The notes: a model not told the origin generated them from the sequence alone. A stretch of DNA of 64,000 nt from Paulinella micropora (GCA_019918135.1 WBZZ01004627.1:110637-174636), one strand, 5' to 3'; positions 45,915 through 55,562 are shown, numbered from the stretch's first letter. A program made the numbers and translations.

Positions 45915-46717
45915 CTAGGCGGCAGGAGTTTTACTTTCGCGACCTCTTGCCTGCGAGCGGCGCCTGCGCTTGAGCAAGGCCACCTGTGCTTCTACCACCA
46001 TGCGTACGTTTTCGGTACGACTAGCTCGCATACTCGGCGGGACAGCACTTTCAAAGTTTCTGCAGAGTCTGCCATTTCAATGCTGCCTTGAAAGAGTTCC
46101 CGCAGGTCGAACTCTCTGCTTACATAGGCGAGCCCCTTGTGCAGCTTACGTGAAGGGACCTCCATCTCTGTCACCGATGACAGCACGTCACGCTTTACCA
46201 CCTCCCAGCTTGACCATTCCTTACCGCCCAGCAGTCCGTAGAACACGAGACTGTTTAGCTTATCCTGAGCGGTAGGGGTCGGAACCTGCGCCGCCACGAC
46301 GTCCCGGAACGAGCGAGACACGCGCGCCAGCCCCGCCGCTATTCGGTAGTAAGCTGCCCGCGCGTCGGCCAACCCGGGGGTCTGTTCGCCCAGCACGTAA
46401 GACACCACCAGCCCGAGCGCCGCGGGACATACCGCCTTGTCCACTGCTACCGGCGGCCTCGCGGCCAACGTGCGCAAAGAACACAGCTCTTTATGCAACT
46501 CCGGCAAGGGTAGCCGCTCTAACCTCGCGCGCTTCTTCACGCCAGCCCGGGACAGCTGCCCGTTGAGTTCACGGCATTCGGCCAGCCAAGCGCGCTTCTG
46601 GGCCGTAATCGACTTTTTCCGAAGAGGCGCAGCGCTGGGCACAACCTCCGCTGGCCTGGGAGAGGAAGGAGGAGGGCGCAGGGCGACAGAATGGGCTATA
46701 GCACCTCCGATTTTCAT
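45915..46717 (-). CDS. Companion gene A (F-box-like?), frame broken near the C-terminus
   Basis: ATG 46717 starts MKIGGAIAHSVALRPPPSSP, then a basic stretch (LRKKSITAQKRAWLAECREL) and a helical body with RIAAGLARVSRSFRDVVAAQ, which resembles the second half of an F-box. A missing G near 46003, compared with the copy at 50081, shifts the frame and ends it at 45992 (PKTYAWW), about 25 residues early. The homologous stop is at 45915. The two copies are almost identical, so the duplication is recent. Possible role: adaptor to host ubiquitin ligase; weak evidence. Confidence 0.55.
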
Positions 46718-46962
46718 CTTTTGTTTTTGTCCCCCTCTCTGTCTTTTAAAACCCCCCGCCCTTCCTTTCTTTCGCTTGAGTCCATAACATTAGGAGGGGG
46801 AGGGGTGGAGAGAAGGTCAAGGGCGAGGGGGGCGCCCCGCCCTCATACTGTTTTTTTTTCTCTGCTGGTTTTTTTTATTTGTCCAAAGGATACACACATA
46901 TAATAGAAGCTTCTACAGGGGAGACACTTGCAAAGAGGCTAGACACGTCGAGGCCAGCTCCA
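46718..46962. promoter_or_regulatory. Divergent promoter between companion gene A and helicase copy 3
   Basis: It includes a GA-rich tract, a GGGGGGCGCCCCGCCC palindrome (about 46818-46833), T-runs and a TTTGTCCAAAGGATACACAC segment (from 46879) identical to 51092-51111. The ATG used in copy 4 is ATA here (46904-46906), so the helicase start moves to 46963. Confidence 0.45.
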
Positions 46963-48861
46963 ATGGAAACGACTACGACAACTGGCAAGCGAGAGATGCC
47001 CCACGAGGGGGACTCGGGGGGACATACTGCCTTCCCCCCCAGCAAGCGCCAGTGCAAGCAGGAGGAGCCCGAACTAAAGGAAAGAGGGGAAGAGTACCTT
47101 GACCTCCAGGGCTATGAAGAAAAGCTGAATGAACTGCTGGTTCCGCTGCAAGACCCGACGAGATCGGCACGTCGCTACATCGGAGAAAACCTGCCCAGCA
47201 TCAAACTTGAGAGCTGCATTGAGGAAAAGAGAGATACTATAAAAAAGGCGATTGACTTTTTTGTGTCTTACTGGCACGACGCGGCTAGCAGCGGGCTTCT
47301 GATCAGGCCCCCGGACGAAGACGATGCGCCTTGGTCCGCAGCGCTGCTTTTTCAGAAGGAATACGAAAATGCTCGCGATAGATTCATAAAGCGGTTGACT
47401 CTTTTTTTGAACCCTTGTGTGTGCGAGTTAGACGCGATGGGCAAACGATTTTATGCTGTTTTGGTCGTATCTTCAGGTGGGACAGAAAAAAAGTGGGTCA
47501 TTGAGAACGAAAACGAGCTTTTACGCAGAGGTAAAACCTCTCCGCTGGAGATCCCACCCCACGTCATTCGCTGGTCTCCAGCCTATAAGCCAGCGAAACA
47601 GCCCCGGAACGCCGCCGCCAAAAAGGCGCCCAAGCAGCAAAGCACTACCGCTACAACCCTTCTTCGCAGCAACGTGATACGCGTCTGGTCAAAGAACCCC
47701 ATTCATCGCTCTGCAGACTCGATGGAGAATTTCTTTACCGTGCATGACGACGAGCAGAACAACACACGATCCATTGACTACGAATCGACCTATTTGAACG
47801 CATTCACGGGTTTCAGGGTCCCGCCCGCGCAGATAGAGGCTTTCATGGAGGCGCGGGGGCTCGACGATACCGCCATGTTCGGCCTCGCACAACCACTCCG
47901 GGAATACATGCACGACGTACTGGCTGGGGGAGTCACACAAATGTATCTTTACATGCAAAAGTGGTTACAGACCTTATTAAGAGATGGCATCAAACCAGAG
48001 CAGGCGCTGGTCTTCATTTCTTTGCCAGGGGCGGGCAAGAGCACACTCGTCGACCTTCTGACCCGAGTAATCGGAGCCAACTGGGTTTTCAAAACCAACA
48101 CGCCAGAGGAAGTTTTCGGCAAACATAACTCACAGCTAGCGGGCAAGATCCTGGTGGTTTCGGAGGAGGCCGTCCACTCTACCAACAAGCAAGCCTCTAA
48201 CACAATCAAGGACATAATTACCAGTAAAACACAGAACATCAACGCCAAGTTCTTGCCCATCTACACGGTCTCGAACAAGGCAGGCTATATGTTTTTATCG
48301 AACCATGAAGATACCGTGAAGATTGAGAGAGGCGACCGACGCTACGTCTTCGTGCCCGTCTCCAACCGGTTCGCCTGCCGTACGGGCACAACGGCTTGTA
48401 AGGAGTACTTCGCTCGATTAGCCTCTCTGCCTGACGAAGTAATCGCTTGGCACTTCTTTCTTTACGTGGATTCTCAGGTCGATACCATAGACCTGAGACA
48501 AGATGCGGAATACAACACCGAGGTCTTTTGGCGCAGTGCCTACTCTAGCAGTCCTCTGCATGTCCAATATTTCTATGAAAAGATTACCACCGCCAAAGGT
48601 TATGGCACAAAGAAAGGCTTGGTGGCGCATTGGGGAGCTGAGCTATGGCGGGATCGTTACAATGGTTGGTGTCGCAGCAATCGCCGCGGGTCCTACACTG
48701 GGATAGACTGGCTGCGCTTCACGCGGGACCTAGCTTTTTATTTTAGATGGGACGCAGAAGCAGACAGGCTACTTGCAACTCTTTCACAAGAAGAGCAGCA
48801 GCAGCACTGCCGCGCCCAAATTATGGGCATGCATGCCCGGGCGGAGGGCATGCTTGAATAA
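46963..48861 (+). CDS. SF3 (D5-like) helicase, copy 3, the only intact copy
   Basis: 632 residues from ATG 46963. Residues ~30-350 hold a unique N-terminal region and a D5_N-like segment (YLNAFTGFRVPPAQIEAFME, then EYMHDVLAGG). The SF3 ATPase follows: Walker A SLPGAGKSTL (~354-363), Walker B-like GKILVVSEEAV (~393-403), motif C MFLSNHED (~443-450) and GDRRYVFVPVSN. The C-terminus (WGAELWRDRYNGWCRSNRRG, then YTGIDWLRF) looks like the winged-helix part of D5-type helicases. It lacks the zinc modules of copies 1 and 2. Such enzymes are replicative hexameric helicases of NCLDVs, virophages and plasmids. The start codon of the homologous longer form is lost (ATA). Hairpin and AATAAA end the gene. 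Confidence 0.88.
   Translation: METTTTTGKREMPHEGDSGGHTAFPPSKRQCKQEEPELKERGEEYLDLQGYEEKLNELLVPLQDPTRSARRYIGENLPSIKLESCIEEKRDTIKKAIDFFVSYWHDAASSGLLIRPPDEDDAPWSAALLFQKEYENARDRFIKRLTLFLNPCVCELDAMGKRFYAVLVVSSGGTEKKWVIENENELLRRGKTSPLEIPPHVIRWSPAYKPAKQPRNAAAKKAPKQQSTTATTLLRSNVIRVWSKNPIHRSADSMENFFTVHDDEQNNTRSIDYESTYLNAFTGFRVPPAQIEAFMEARGLDDTAMFGLAQPLREYMHDVLAGGVTQMYLYMQKWLQTLLRDGIKPEQALVFISLPGAGKSTLVDLLTRVIGANWVFKTNTPEEVFGKHNSQLAGKILVVSEEAVHSTNKQASNTIKDIITSKTQNINAKFLPIYTVSNKAGYMFLSNHEDTVKIERGDRRYVFVPVSNRFACRTGTTACKEYFARLASLPDEVIAWHFFLYVDSQVDTIDLRQDAEYNTEVFWRSAYSSSPLHVQYFYEKITTAKGYGTKKGLVAHWGAELWRDRYNGWCRSNRRGSYTGIDWLRFTRDLAFYFRWDAEADRLLATLSQEEQQQHCRAQIMGMHARAEGMLE
48831..48853 (+). terminator. Hairpin just before the stop codon, helicase copy 3
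   Basis: GCATGCCC (48831-48838) pairs with GGGCATGC (48846-48853), inside the coding frame, and the TAA (48859-48861) overlaps AATAAA. It is conserved with copy 2. Confidence 0.55.
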
Positions 48862-49408
48862 AAGCGAACTGGCCCCCGCGGAGAGCGTGAAATTTCGTAA
48901 TTTTTCATTAAAGACACGTTTTTTTTTTTGTATACCGCATCAAGCCTCAGCTAGTTTCCTTGGCTGGTTTTCTGGTCCCCCGATTATACGCCAAGCCACT
49001 GCAATGAGGAGCGAGGGTCGGAAATGAAATGACGTTCGGGCTGTTGTAGAAAACACACATTATTTTTTGTTCTGCTCCCCAAAAGCGCGACTCCACACAC
49101 TCCTCTCTCAATCTCTCTCCTCATCTCCCCCCCCCCCCCCCCCCCACACCCTCCACTCACCTCCTCCCCGCCCCCCCCCCCCCTACGGACAGGCGCACAC
49201 TCCCTCCCCCCCCCCCCCTTTCTCTCCCCTCTCACCCTTTCCTACTCTTATTCCTCTTGTACACAAAACTCAGATTTTCACTATTTTCATATCGACCACC
49301 CCAGATTTACGTTGGGCCGGAAATTTCAGGTGGAAACAGATTTCCACTGCTTTTAGGGTTCTTTCCCCGCGGATATTTTAGAGAAGGTCCCTCCGGGCCG
49401 GCCTTCAG
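48862..49408. other. Downstream region of helicase copy 3
   Basis: A duplicate of 44881-45335 with about 50 extra bases near 48953-49008. It has long C-runs (49125-49145, 49170-49183, 49206-49217) and polyadenylation-like TTTTTCATTAAAG (48902). No gene is seen. Confidence 0.5.
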
Positions 49409-49764
49409 TAACGGCTGACGTAGCCCTTCTACGTGCTAACGGTTTTCTAACGTTTTTCTGAAGAAAATTTCTGGGAGCCCCCCCCTACTACAAGTGGAAG
49501 GATGGATGGAAAAAGATCATTTCCTTTTTCGATAGGGCCGGATGTGAAAAATGGCAATTTACTTCTTTTTAACTCTATACGTTTTTAGTATAGAATAAGT
49601 AAAAAGGGAAAAAGAAACTACCTTTTCTATATCCAGTCCTATCGAAAAAGGAAAGGATCTTTTTCCATCCATCCTTCCACTTGTAGTAGGGGGGGGCTCC
49701 CAGAATTTTTTTTCAGAAAAACATTAGAAAACCGTGAGCACGTAGGAAGGCTACGTTAATCGCT
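49409..49764. repeat. Giant fold-back (long imperfect palindrome), copy B
   Basis: The left arm (49409-49580) pairs with the right arm (49588-49764) around GTTTTTA. Outer arms match copy A (ACGTGC, GGTTTTCTAACGTTTTTC). The inner arms differ completely from copy A (AGTGGAAGGATGGATGGAAA) but pair with their own partner (TTTCCATCCATCCTTCCACT). It lies at the same place relative to its neighbours, between helicase copy 3 and companion gene B. Confidence 0.85.
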
Positions 49765-50080
49765 ACGATCCAAAAAAGGCGGGAGAAGGCTTTACGGTCG
49801 TTTTCCCGTGAAGTAAGCGATGTCCAGTTTTTTCCGGCCGGATGTTATGTGACGAGAAAAGGGGGAAAGGGGGGTGCCCCCCACACCCCCAGGAGTGTGT
49901 GCCCAAAAAAAGGGCAGGCGCTCAGCTGGTGGGGGGTGGTTTTCTTGTCGAATTGGTGCAGAACCCCGCGCAAGGGAAAAAAAAGCTGCAGGCGCAAGGG
50001 TCTAAGTAAGGACCACACTTAGCCAAAACCACGAAATTCTTTTATTCAGAAATCAGCAGCTTAATAGGCTTTTTGACAAA
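49765..50080. other. Right flank of fold-back B
   Basis: A duplicate of the flank of copy A, with GGGGGGTGCCCCCC (49865-49878) and an extra ~75-base segment (about 49920-49995) not present in copy A. No gene is seen. Confidence 0.4.
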
Positions 50081-50883
50081 CTAGGCGGCAGGAGGTTTAC
50101 TCCCGCGACCTCTTGCCTGCGAGCGGCGCCTGCGCTTGAGCAAGGCCACCTGTGCTTCTACCACCATGCGGTACGTTTTCGGTACGACTAGCTCGCATAC
50201 CCGGCGGGATAGCACTCTCAAAGTTTCTGCAGAGTCTGCCATTTCAATGCTGCCTTGAAAGAGTTCCCGCAGGTCAAACTCTCTGCTTACATAGGCGAGC
50301 CCCTTGTGCAGCTTACGTGAAGGGACCTCCATCTCTGTCACCGACGACAGCACGTCACGCTTTACCACCTCCCAGCTTGACCATTCCTTACCGCCCAGCA
50401 GTCCGTAAAACACGAGACTGTTTAGCTTATCCTGAGCGGTAGGGGTCGGAACCTGCGCCGCCACGACGTCCCGGAACGAGCGAGACACGCGTGACAGCCC
50501 CGCCGCTATTCGGTAGTAAGCTGCCCGCGCGTCGGCCAACCCGGGGGTCTGTCCGCCCAGCACGTAAGACACCACCAGCCCGAGCGCCGCGGGACATACC
50601 GCCTTATCCACTGCTACCGGCGGCCTCGCGGCCAACGTGCGCAAAGAACACAGCTCTTTATGCAACTCCGGCAAAGGTAGCCGCTCTAACCTCGCGCGCT
50701 TCTTCACGCCAGCCCGGGACAGCTGCCCGTTGAGTTCACGGCATTCGGCCAGCCAAGCGCGCTTCTGGGCCGTAATCGACTTTTTCCGAAGAGGCACAGC
50801 GCTGGGCACAACCTCCGCTGGCCTGGGGAGGAAGGGGGAGGGCGCAGGGCGACAGAATGGGCTATAGCACCTCCGATTTTCAT
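50081..50883 (-). CDS. Companion gene B (F-box-like?), frame broken near the N-terminus
   Basis: Near-identical copy of the gene at 45915-46717. ATG 50883 starts MKIGGAIAHSVALRPPPS, but one base is missing around 50828-50840 relative to copy A, so the N-terminus is out of frame with the main body. The body is open to the stop at 50081 and ends RRRRSQARGRGSKPPAA, a basic tail that copy A loses. Each copy thus has one different indel and neither is intact as read. The body contains RVSRSFRDVVAAQ as a weak F-box-like match. Confidence 0.55.
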
Positions 50884-51115
50884 CTTTTGTTTTTGTCCCC
50901 TCTCTGTCTTTTTTAACTCCCCGCCCTCTCTTTCCCTGTTCTTTATCTTACCCGAGAATCGATGCAGTCTTTTTTTCTTGGGATCTCTCTTGAGGAGAGA
51001 GGCGGGGGGGGGGGGTGCACTCCGCTCCCTTGCCTCCTTTTTGCTTCCCCGCCCTCATACTGTTTTTTTTTTCTCTGCTGGTTTTTTTTATTTGTCCAAA
51101 GGATACACACATATA
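50884..51115. promoter_or_regulatory. Divergent promoter between companion gene B and helicase copy 4
   Basis: A G-run (51003-51013), T-runs and the TTTGTCCAAAGGATACACAC segment precede the ATG at 51116. It is the duplicate of the region before copy 3, with replaced GC-rich central part. Confidence 0.45.
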
Positions 51116-52619
51116 ATGGAAGCTTCTACAGGGGAGACACTTGCAAAGAGGCTAGACACGTCGAGGCCAGCTCCAATGGAAACGACTACGACAACTGGCA
51201 AGCGAGAGATGCCCCACGAGGGGGACTCGGGGGGACATACTGCCTTCCCCCCCAGCAAGCGCCCGTGCAACCAAGAGGAGCCCGAGCTAAAGGAAAGAGG
51301 GGAAGAGTACCTTGACCTCCAGGGCTATGAAGAAAAGCTGAATGAACTGCTGGTTCCGCTGCAAGACCCGACGAGATCGGCACGTCGCTACATCGGAGAA
51401 AACCTGCCCAGCATCAAACTTGAGCGCTGCATTGGGGAAAAGTCCCAAACTATAAAAAAGGCGATTGACTTTTTTGTGTCTTACTGGCACGACGCGGCTA
51501 GCAGCGGGCTTCTGATCAGGCCCCCGGACGAAGACGATGCGCCTTGGTCCGCAGCGCTGCTTTTTCAGAAGGAGTACGAAAATGCTCGCGACAGATTCAT
51601 GAAGCGGTTGACTCTTTTTTGAACCCTTACCTGTGCGAGTTAACGGCGCTGGGCCGACGACTTTACGCTGTTCTGGCAATGTCTGCAGATGGGACAGAAA
51701 GAAAGTGGGTCATTGAAGATCGAAACAAATTTGCACGGCATGGGATCTGTTTTCCGCTTGAGATCCCTTCGCAGGTCATTCGCTGGTCGCCAGCCGCTAA
51801 GCCAGCTCAATGGAAAGCTTTTTTACTGTGCGCGACGAAGAGCTGAATAATGCGCGATCCAGAGACTACTACTCGACCTATCTGAACAGATTTACAGGGT
51901 TCAGGATCACGCCGGCGCATATAGAAGCTTCCATGGAGGCCCGCGGGCTCGACGGGGCTGCCATGTCTGACCTTGCACATCCGTTCAGAGAATACATGCA
52001 CGACGTGCTAGCCGGGGGGGTCTTGCAAACATATTTGTACGTGCAGAAGTGGCTGCGGAGCCTTTTGTGTCAGGGCACAAGGCCGGACCAGGCGCTGATC
52101 TTTGTCTCTCCGCCGGGGCCGCGGTCTGGTACGCTGGTGGAGCTGCTGACACGTGTGATCGGACCCGAGTGGGTGTTCAAAGGCAGCAGCACCGACGAAA
52201 TCGTGGGCAAATACAATTCCCATTTACTAGGTAAGATCTTGGTAGTTTGCGAAGCAGCCATACCCAGCACAGACAGGCAGAGCTCGAGCGTGATGAAGAA
52301 TATGATTACAAGCTCGACCCAGAACATCAACACCAGGCGCTTGCCCATCTACACCGTCCCGAACAAAACGGGTTTTATGTTTGTCTTGGATCACGAACAG
52401 GCCGCGCGGATGGACCAGGGTGAACGACGCTACATTTATCTGGCTGGCTCCAACAGATGGGCAGGCGGCACCGACTCGCCCTCTTGCATGGAGTACTTTT
52501 CTCGGCCGCTCTCTCTGCCCGACGAAGTGGTCGCTTGGCAGCTTTTCTTGCACGTGGATCAGAGGATCGATCAGATAGACCTGATGTGTGATGCGCCTCA
52601 GGTCACGGAAACCTTGTAG
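51116..52619 (+). pseudogene. SF3 (D5-like) helicase gene, copy 4, broken and Walker A mutated
   Basis: ATG 51116 starts MEASTGETLAKRLDTSRPAP. The frame breaks at a T6 run (about 51615-51620) where copies 2 and 3 have T7. A deletion of about 120 bases near 51805 then removes the segment between SPAAKPAQ and MESFFTVRDEE and changes frame. In the last frame the Walker A GAGKST of copy 3 reads GPRSGT, so the ATP-binding lysine is gone. It ends at 52619, about 100 codons short of copies 2 and 3. These changes together mean it cannot be an active helicase. The N-terminal half is almost identical to copy 3, the C-terminal half is clearly more diverged, so copy 4 may be a recombinant. Confidence 0.8.
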
Positions 52620-53296
52620 GCGATTACTGCGAACCCAAGCTTCAGTTTTTTCATTAAAATCTCGCTTTGGAGATTTTCAGTCACCACATCCAATTGATAC
52701 CCGCTTGCTGTGCTGTTGCTCAAACGTCGAACCCTAGATTCGAACCTGTACCTTGCTAGATCGTGTCCCAGATTTTCTTTCTTCAGCTTGTCCACGATGC
52801 TTGCTCGTGCTGGATCTAGCTTGGCTTCGTCAGGAAATGCCTGCTGCCAAAAAATATCTTGCACTTTCTGCACGCCTATCTCAACGTCTGGACCGTAGCC
52901 GGAATATTGCTTGGCGTAGTGAAAGAGCAGTGCAGACATAATCTTAACCAGCAAGAGAGGACCAGACTTGAATTTCCTGGTCTTTTTGGCGATTAACATT
53001 ACATGCAGCAGACTTGACCAGATTCTGGGGGTAACCCGCGCCCGATGCACTTGACAGTTTTGCCATCTGGGGCACAAAAACTGAGCTCCGCCTCAATTCT
53101 GAGTCCCCTATACAAACTATCCAGAATCGCCTTCCTCCTCCTCTGGTCTACAACAGAAGGCTTTGAGACGTTCTCGTTGGTCAGATCCATAGCCAACGAA
53201 ACCGTGCCTCCTTCTTTATTTCCGGTCGATCCATCATCATCGTGTGTACCGTGATTGTGTTTTGTGTCGTTTGCGAGTGCACGACGGATGTGCCAT
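52598..53296 (-). pseudogene. Decayed paralog of the 24146 gene, keeping its C-terminus
   Basis: Read from ATG 53296 (MAHPSCTRKRHKTQSRYT), through a break to HDDDGSTGNKEGGTVSLAMD then LTNENVSKPSVVD. An internal deletion of ~55 codons (SLYR joined to RIEAELSFCAPDG) and another break near 53040 follow, then SLLHVMLIAKKTRKFKSGPL to the stop at 52598. It matches the gene at 24146 but keeps about 90 C-terminal residues (QDIFWQQAFPDEAKLDPARA and on) that the other copy has lost. Each paralog thus preserves what the other lacks in part. It converges on helicase copy 4, with overlapping ends. Confidence 0.65.
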
Positions 53297-53563
53297 TTCT
53301 TTGTCCGTGGGCAGTTTTCTGAGAGGGGGGGAGGTCAGCTTGCCACAGAGGGCAAAGAGAGGGACGGAGGGGGGGGGCGCCCCCCCCTGTGTTGCCGGTT
53401 TTTTTATTTACCTGGGCGGAGCCCCCCCAAGGAATGACAATATTAATACTGATGATGACAGTAAAAAAAGGGTTTAATATTACCAAAAATATTTAATGAC
53501 TGGATGGTATTTCAGAAAGCACTGAGGCGCACTCGCGCCCACGCTTTGTGGGTACTGTCCTAG
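53297..53563. other. Spacer with poly-G/poly-C palindrome
   Basis: A G8-CGC-C7 palindrome (53369-53388) and T-runs; no gene is seen. It is upstream of the minus-strand gene starting at 53296. Confidence 0.45.
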
Positions 53564-53874
53564 CTAGTTGAGGCGAAGCAGGTGCACTGCTGCCATATGT
53601 GCGCGCAGGCCCTGTTCTGAGTGAAAAAGGCGTTTGCGTCCTCTGTAGCCAGGCACGGGTGCCGGGCACATTAAGCACGGGAAGAGGGTGAGCTGCGGAG
53701 GCTGGGCGACAAACGGGAAGGTGTGCGCAGGGAAGCTCAGCAGGGGCTGCTGCCACTGTCGCTGCTGCTGCTGTCGCTGCTGTTGCTGTCGCTGCTGTTG
53801 CTGCCACTGTCGCTGCTGCTGCTGTCGCTGCTGCTGTCGCTGCTGCTGTTGCTGCTGCTGCTGCTGTTGCTGCC

Positions 53875-53905
<31 letters not shown>

Positions 53906-55166
53906 CTGCGTGGCGGGGAGGACTTCTCCGCTGGGCCTGTCCTTTTGGACGAGTAGGGGCTGCGCAGGAGCAGGGGGGAGGAGAGGGGGTTGGTCGCTGT
54001 CCCCGTCAGGCACCACTACGTAGGGCTTTCGCGCTCGAAGCTCGATGGCGGGGAAGCACTTGCTGATGGCCTCCGAGAGGGAGGCACCGTGGCAGAAACG
54101 CAGGATCGTGCTGGTGAGGGGGCTGGTGAGGGAGGTGAACCACGCGAGAGGTACAGGCTTCTCGAAGCCACAGAGCACGGCGTGTTGGCGAATAGGGACG
54201 ATGGGCTTCTCGGCCACAGCGGACCTGACGCCACAGGAGGCGAGGATGACGTTGACCCTTGCGCGCGAGCTGTACTTGGCGAATGTTTGGACTGCGCCGG
54301 AAAGAGCAAGTAAGGCAGACCCCACGGGGACCACGTCACCAGTGGCCGTGATGAAGTTGCCACGCTCGTCGCTGCGGCAAGGGATGACGAAAAGCACCTG
54401 GAGGTGGTCGGCGGCGTACGTCTGCGCGAACTCCAGGGTGTTGGAGTCGGGCTCGATCAGCTTGGCTAGTTGGGCAGACAGGGTGGCTTCGTTGTGCCAG
54501 CGCAGCAGGACCGGAGCAACACCAAACCCCGGGGGGTAGACGGTGTCTTTGTGTCTGTAGGGCAGCAAGAACGGGCGCATGAAGAGCTCGACGTCCTGTG
54601 CCTCTTGGGCGAGGCGTTGGTACTTGTTGCTGCGCTTGGGCGGTCCGGGGCAGAAGCCGTTGAGAACTACCACGAGGGTCGGCCGAAAAGGCGAAGGGGG
54701 CAACAGGTAGTCGGCGGCGCGGGGCAGCTTCTGGCAGGCGGCGCAAACAAAGGTGCGGGCGTAGTGAGTCCACTCATGGCGGCGCGCTTCGGTGCTCGAG
54801 GGATCTACTTCGGCCACCACACAGCGTGAGCAAAAGGCTGTGCCACAGCCTTGCTGTTTTCGCTGAACCACCGTCGCCGCAGGTAGCCAGCCCTTCACCC
54901 CCGCAGGACACGCACACAAGCCCCTTGGCCAGCAGGGTGCGACCGTTGAGCCGGTTGCGTCCGGCTTCCAGGCTACAGAAGATGGGGGGTGTGTCCTCTA
55001 ATTCCGAGCCAGGGACTGTGCACCCCAAGTACGCGACTGGCAGCGGGTACGAGGTCGCGCCACCCTCTACCGACGTAATCGCACAGAGGCGGATCCGCCC
55101 GGGGTGCTCAGGGTCCGTCAGGGGAAACGCAGAACATTGGATAGAATCCACCGCGTAGCTCTTCAC
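53564..55166 (-). CDS. Cys-rich (PHD/ADD-like) + polyQ + C2H2 protein, one frame break
   Basis: ATG 55166 opens a domain that reaches LVCVSCGGEGLATCGDGGS. A one-base break near 54860-54890 leads to the second frame with CGTAFCSRCVVAEV and FVCAACQKL. Together these give spaced Cys pairs like a PHD or ADD zinc finger. A ~250-residue unassigned region follows (PTLVVVLNGFCPGPPKRSNK, LQVLFVIPCRSDERGNFI, VILASCGVRS), then a Gln tract (CAG/CAA repeats, DNA 53739-53908). The C-terminus has one C2H2-like finger (FPCLMCPAPVPGYRG, then H-x8-H-x4-H). A chromatin- or transcription-related role is plausible from the fingers only. Confidence 0.6.
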
Positions 55167-55562
55167 GGCCCCTTGGCCAGCAGCGGGGCGCGGAGGATGT
55201 TTTCCTCCGCAGTGCTAAGCACATACAACACACACACAAAGTGGCAAAGGCCGAAAAGCAGAAAATGTTGGGTCAAAAAAGGACTTACAGTCGCTGTTTT
55301 GAAAGTCTCTCTTCCTGGAGGTCGCGAGTGTTCCGGCGGCTATGCGTAGTAGTGGCCAGCTTACCAGAACCTGTGCGCCACCTGCTTTGGTGGCCAGCTA
55401 TAAATTATAATATTACGTACGTAACAACAAGGGGAAAAACCAAGAGGGCAAGAACAAGGGGGAAAAGCCCAGTGGGTTATAGCATTACATGATAGCGAGG
55501 TGCTTTGCCTCAGTCGACTTCCTTGCAGTCTGCTTGGTGCGTGCCATTCGGAGCAGGCCGCA
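55167..55562. other. Spacer before the minisatellite
   Basis: It has no convincing gene. ACGTACGTAACAACAAGGGGAA-type sequence and a CCTTGTTC/GGGGGAAAAG segment lie at 55415-55470. The GAGCAGGCCGCAAGCGGCCTGG stretch (55551-55572) contains a small palindrome (GGCCGC-AA-GCGGCC). Confidence 0.35.
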
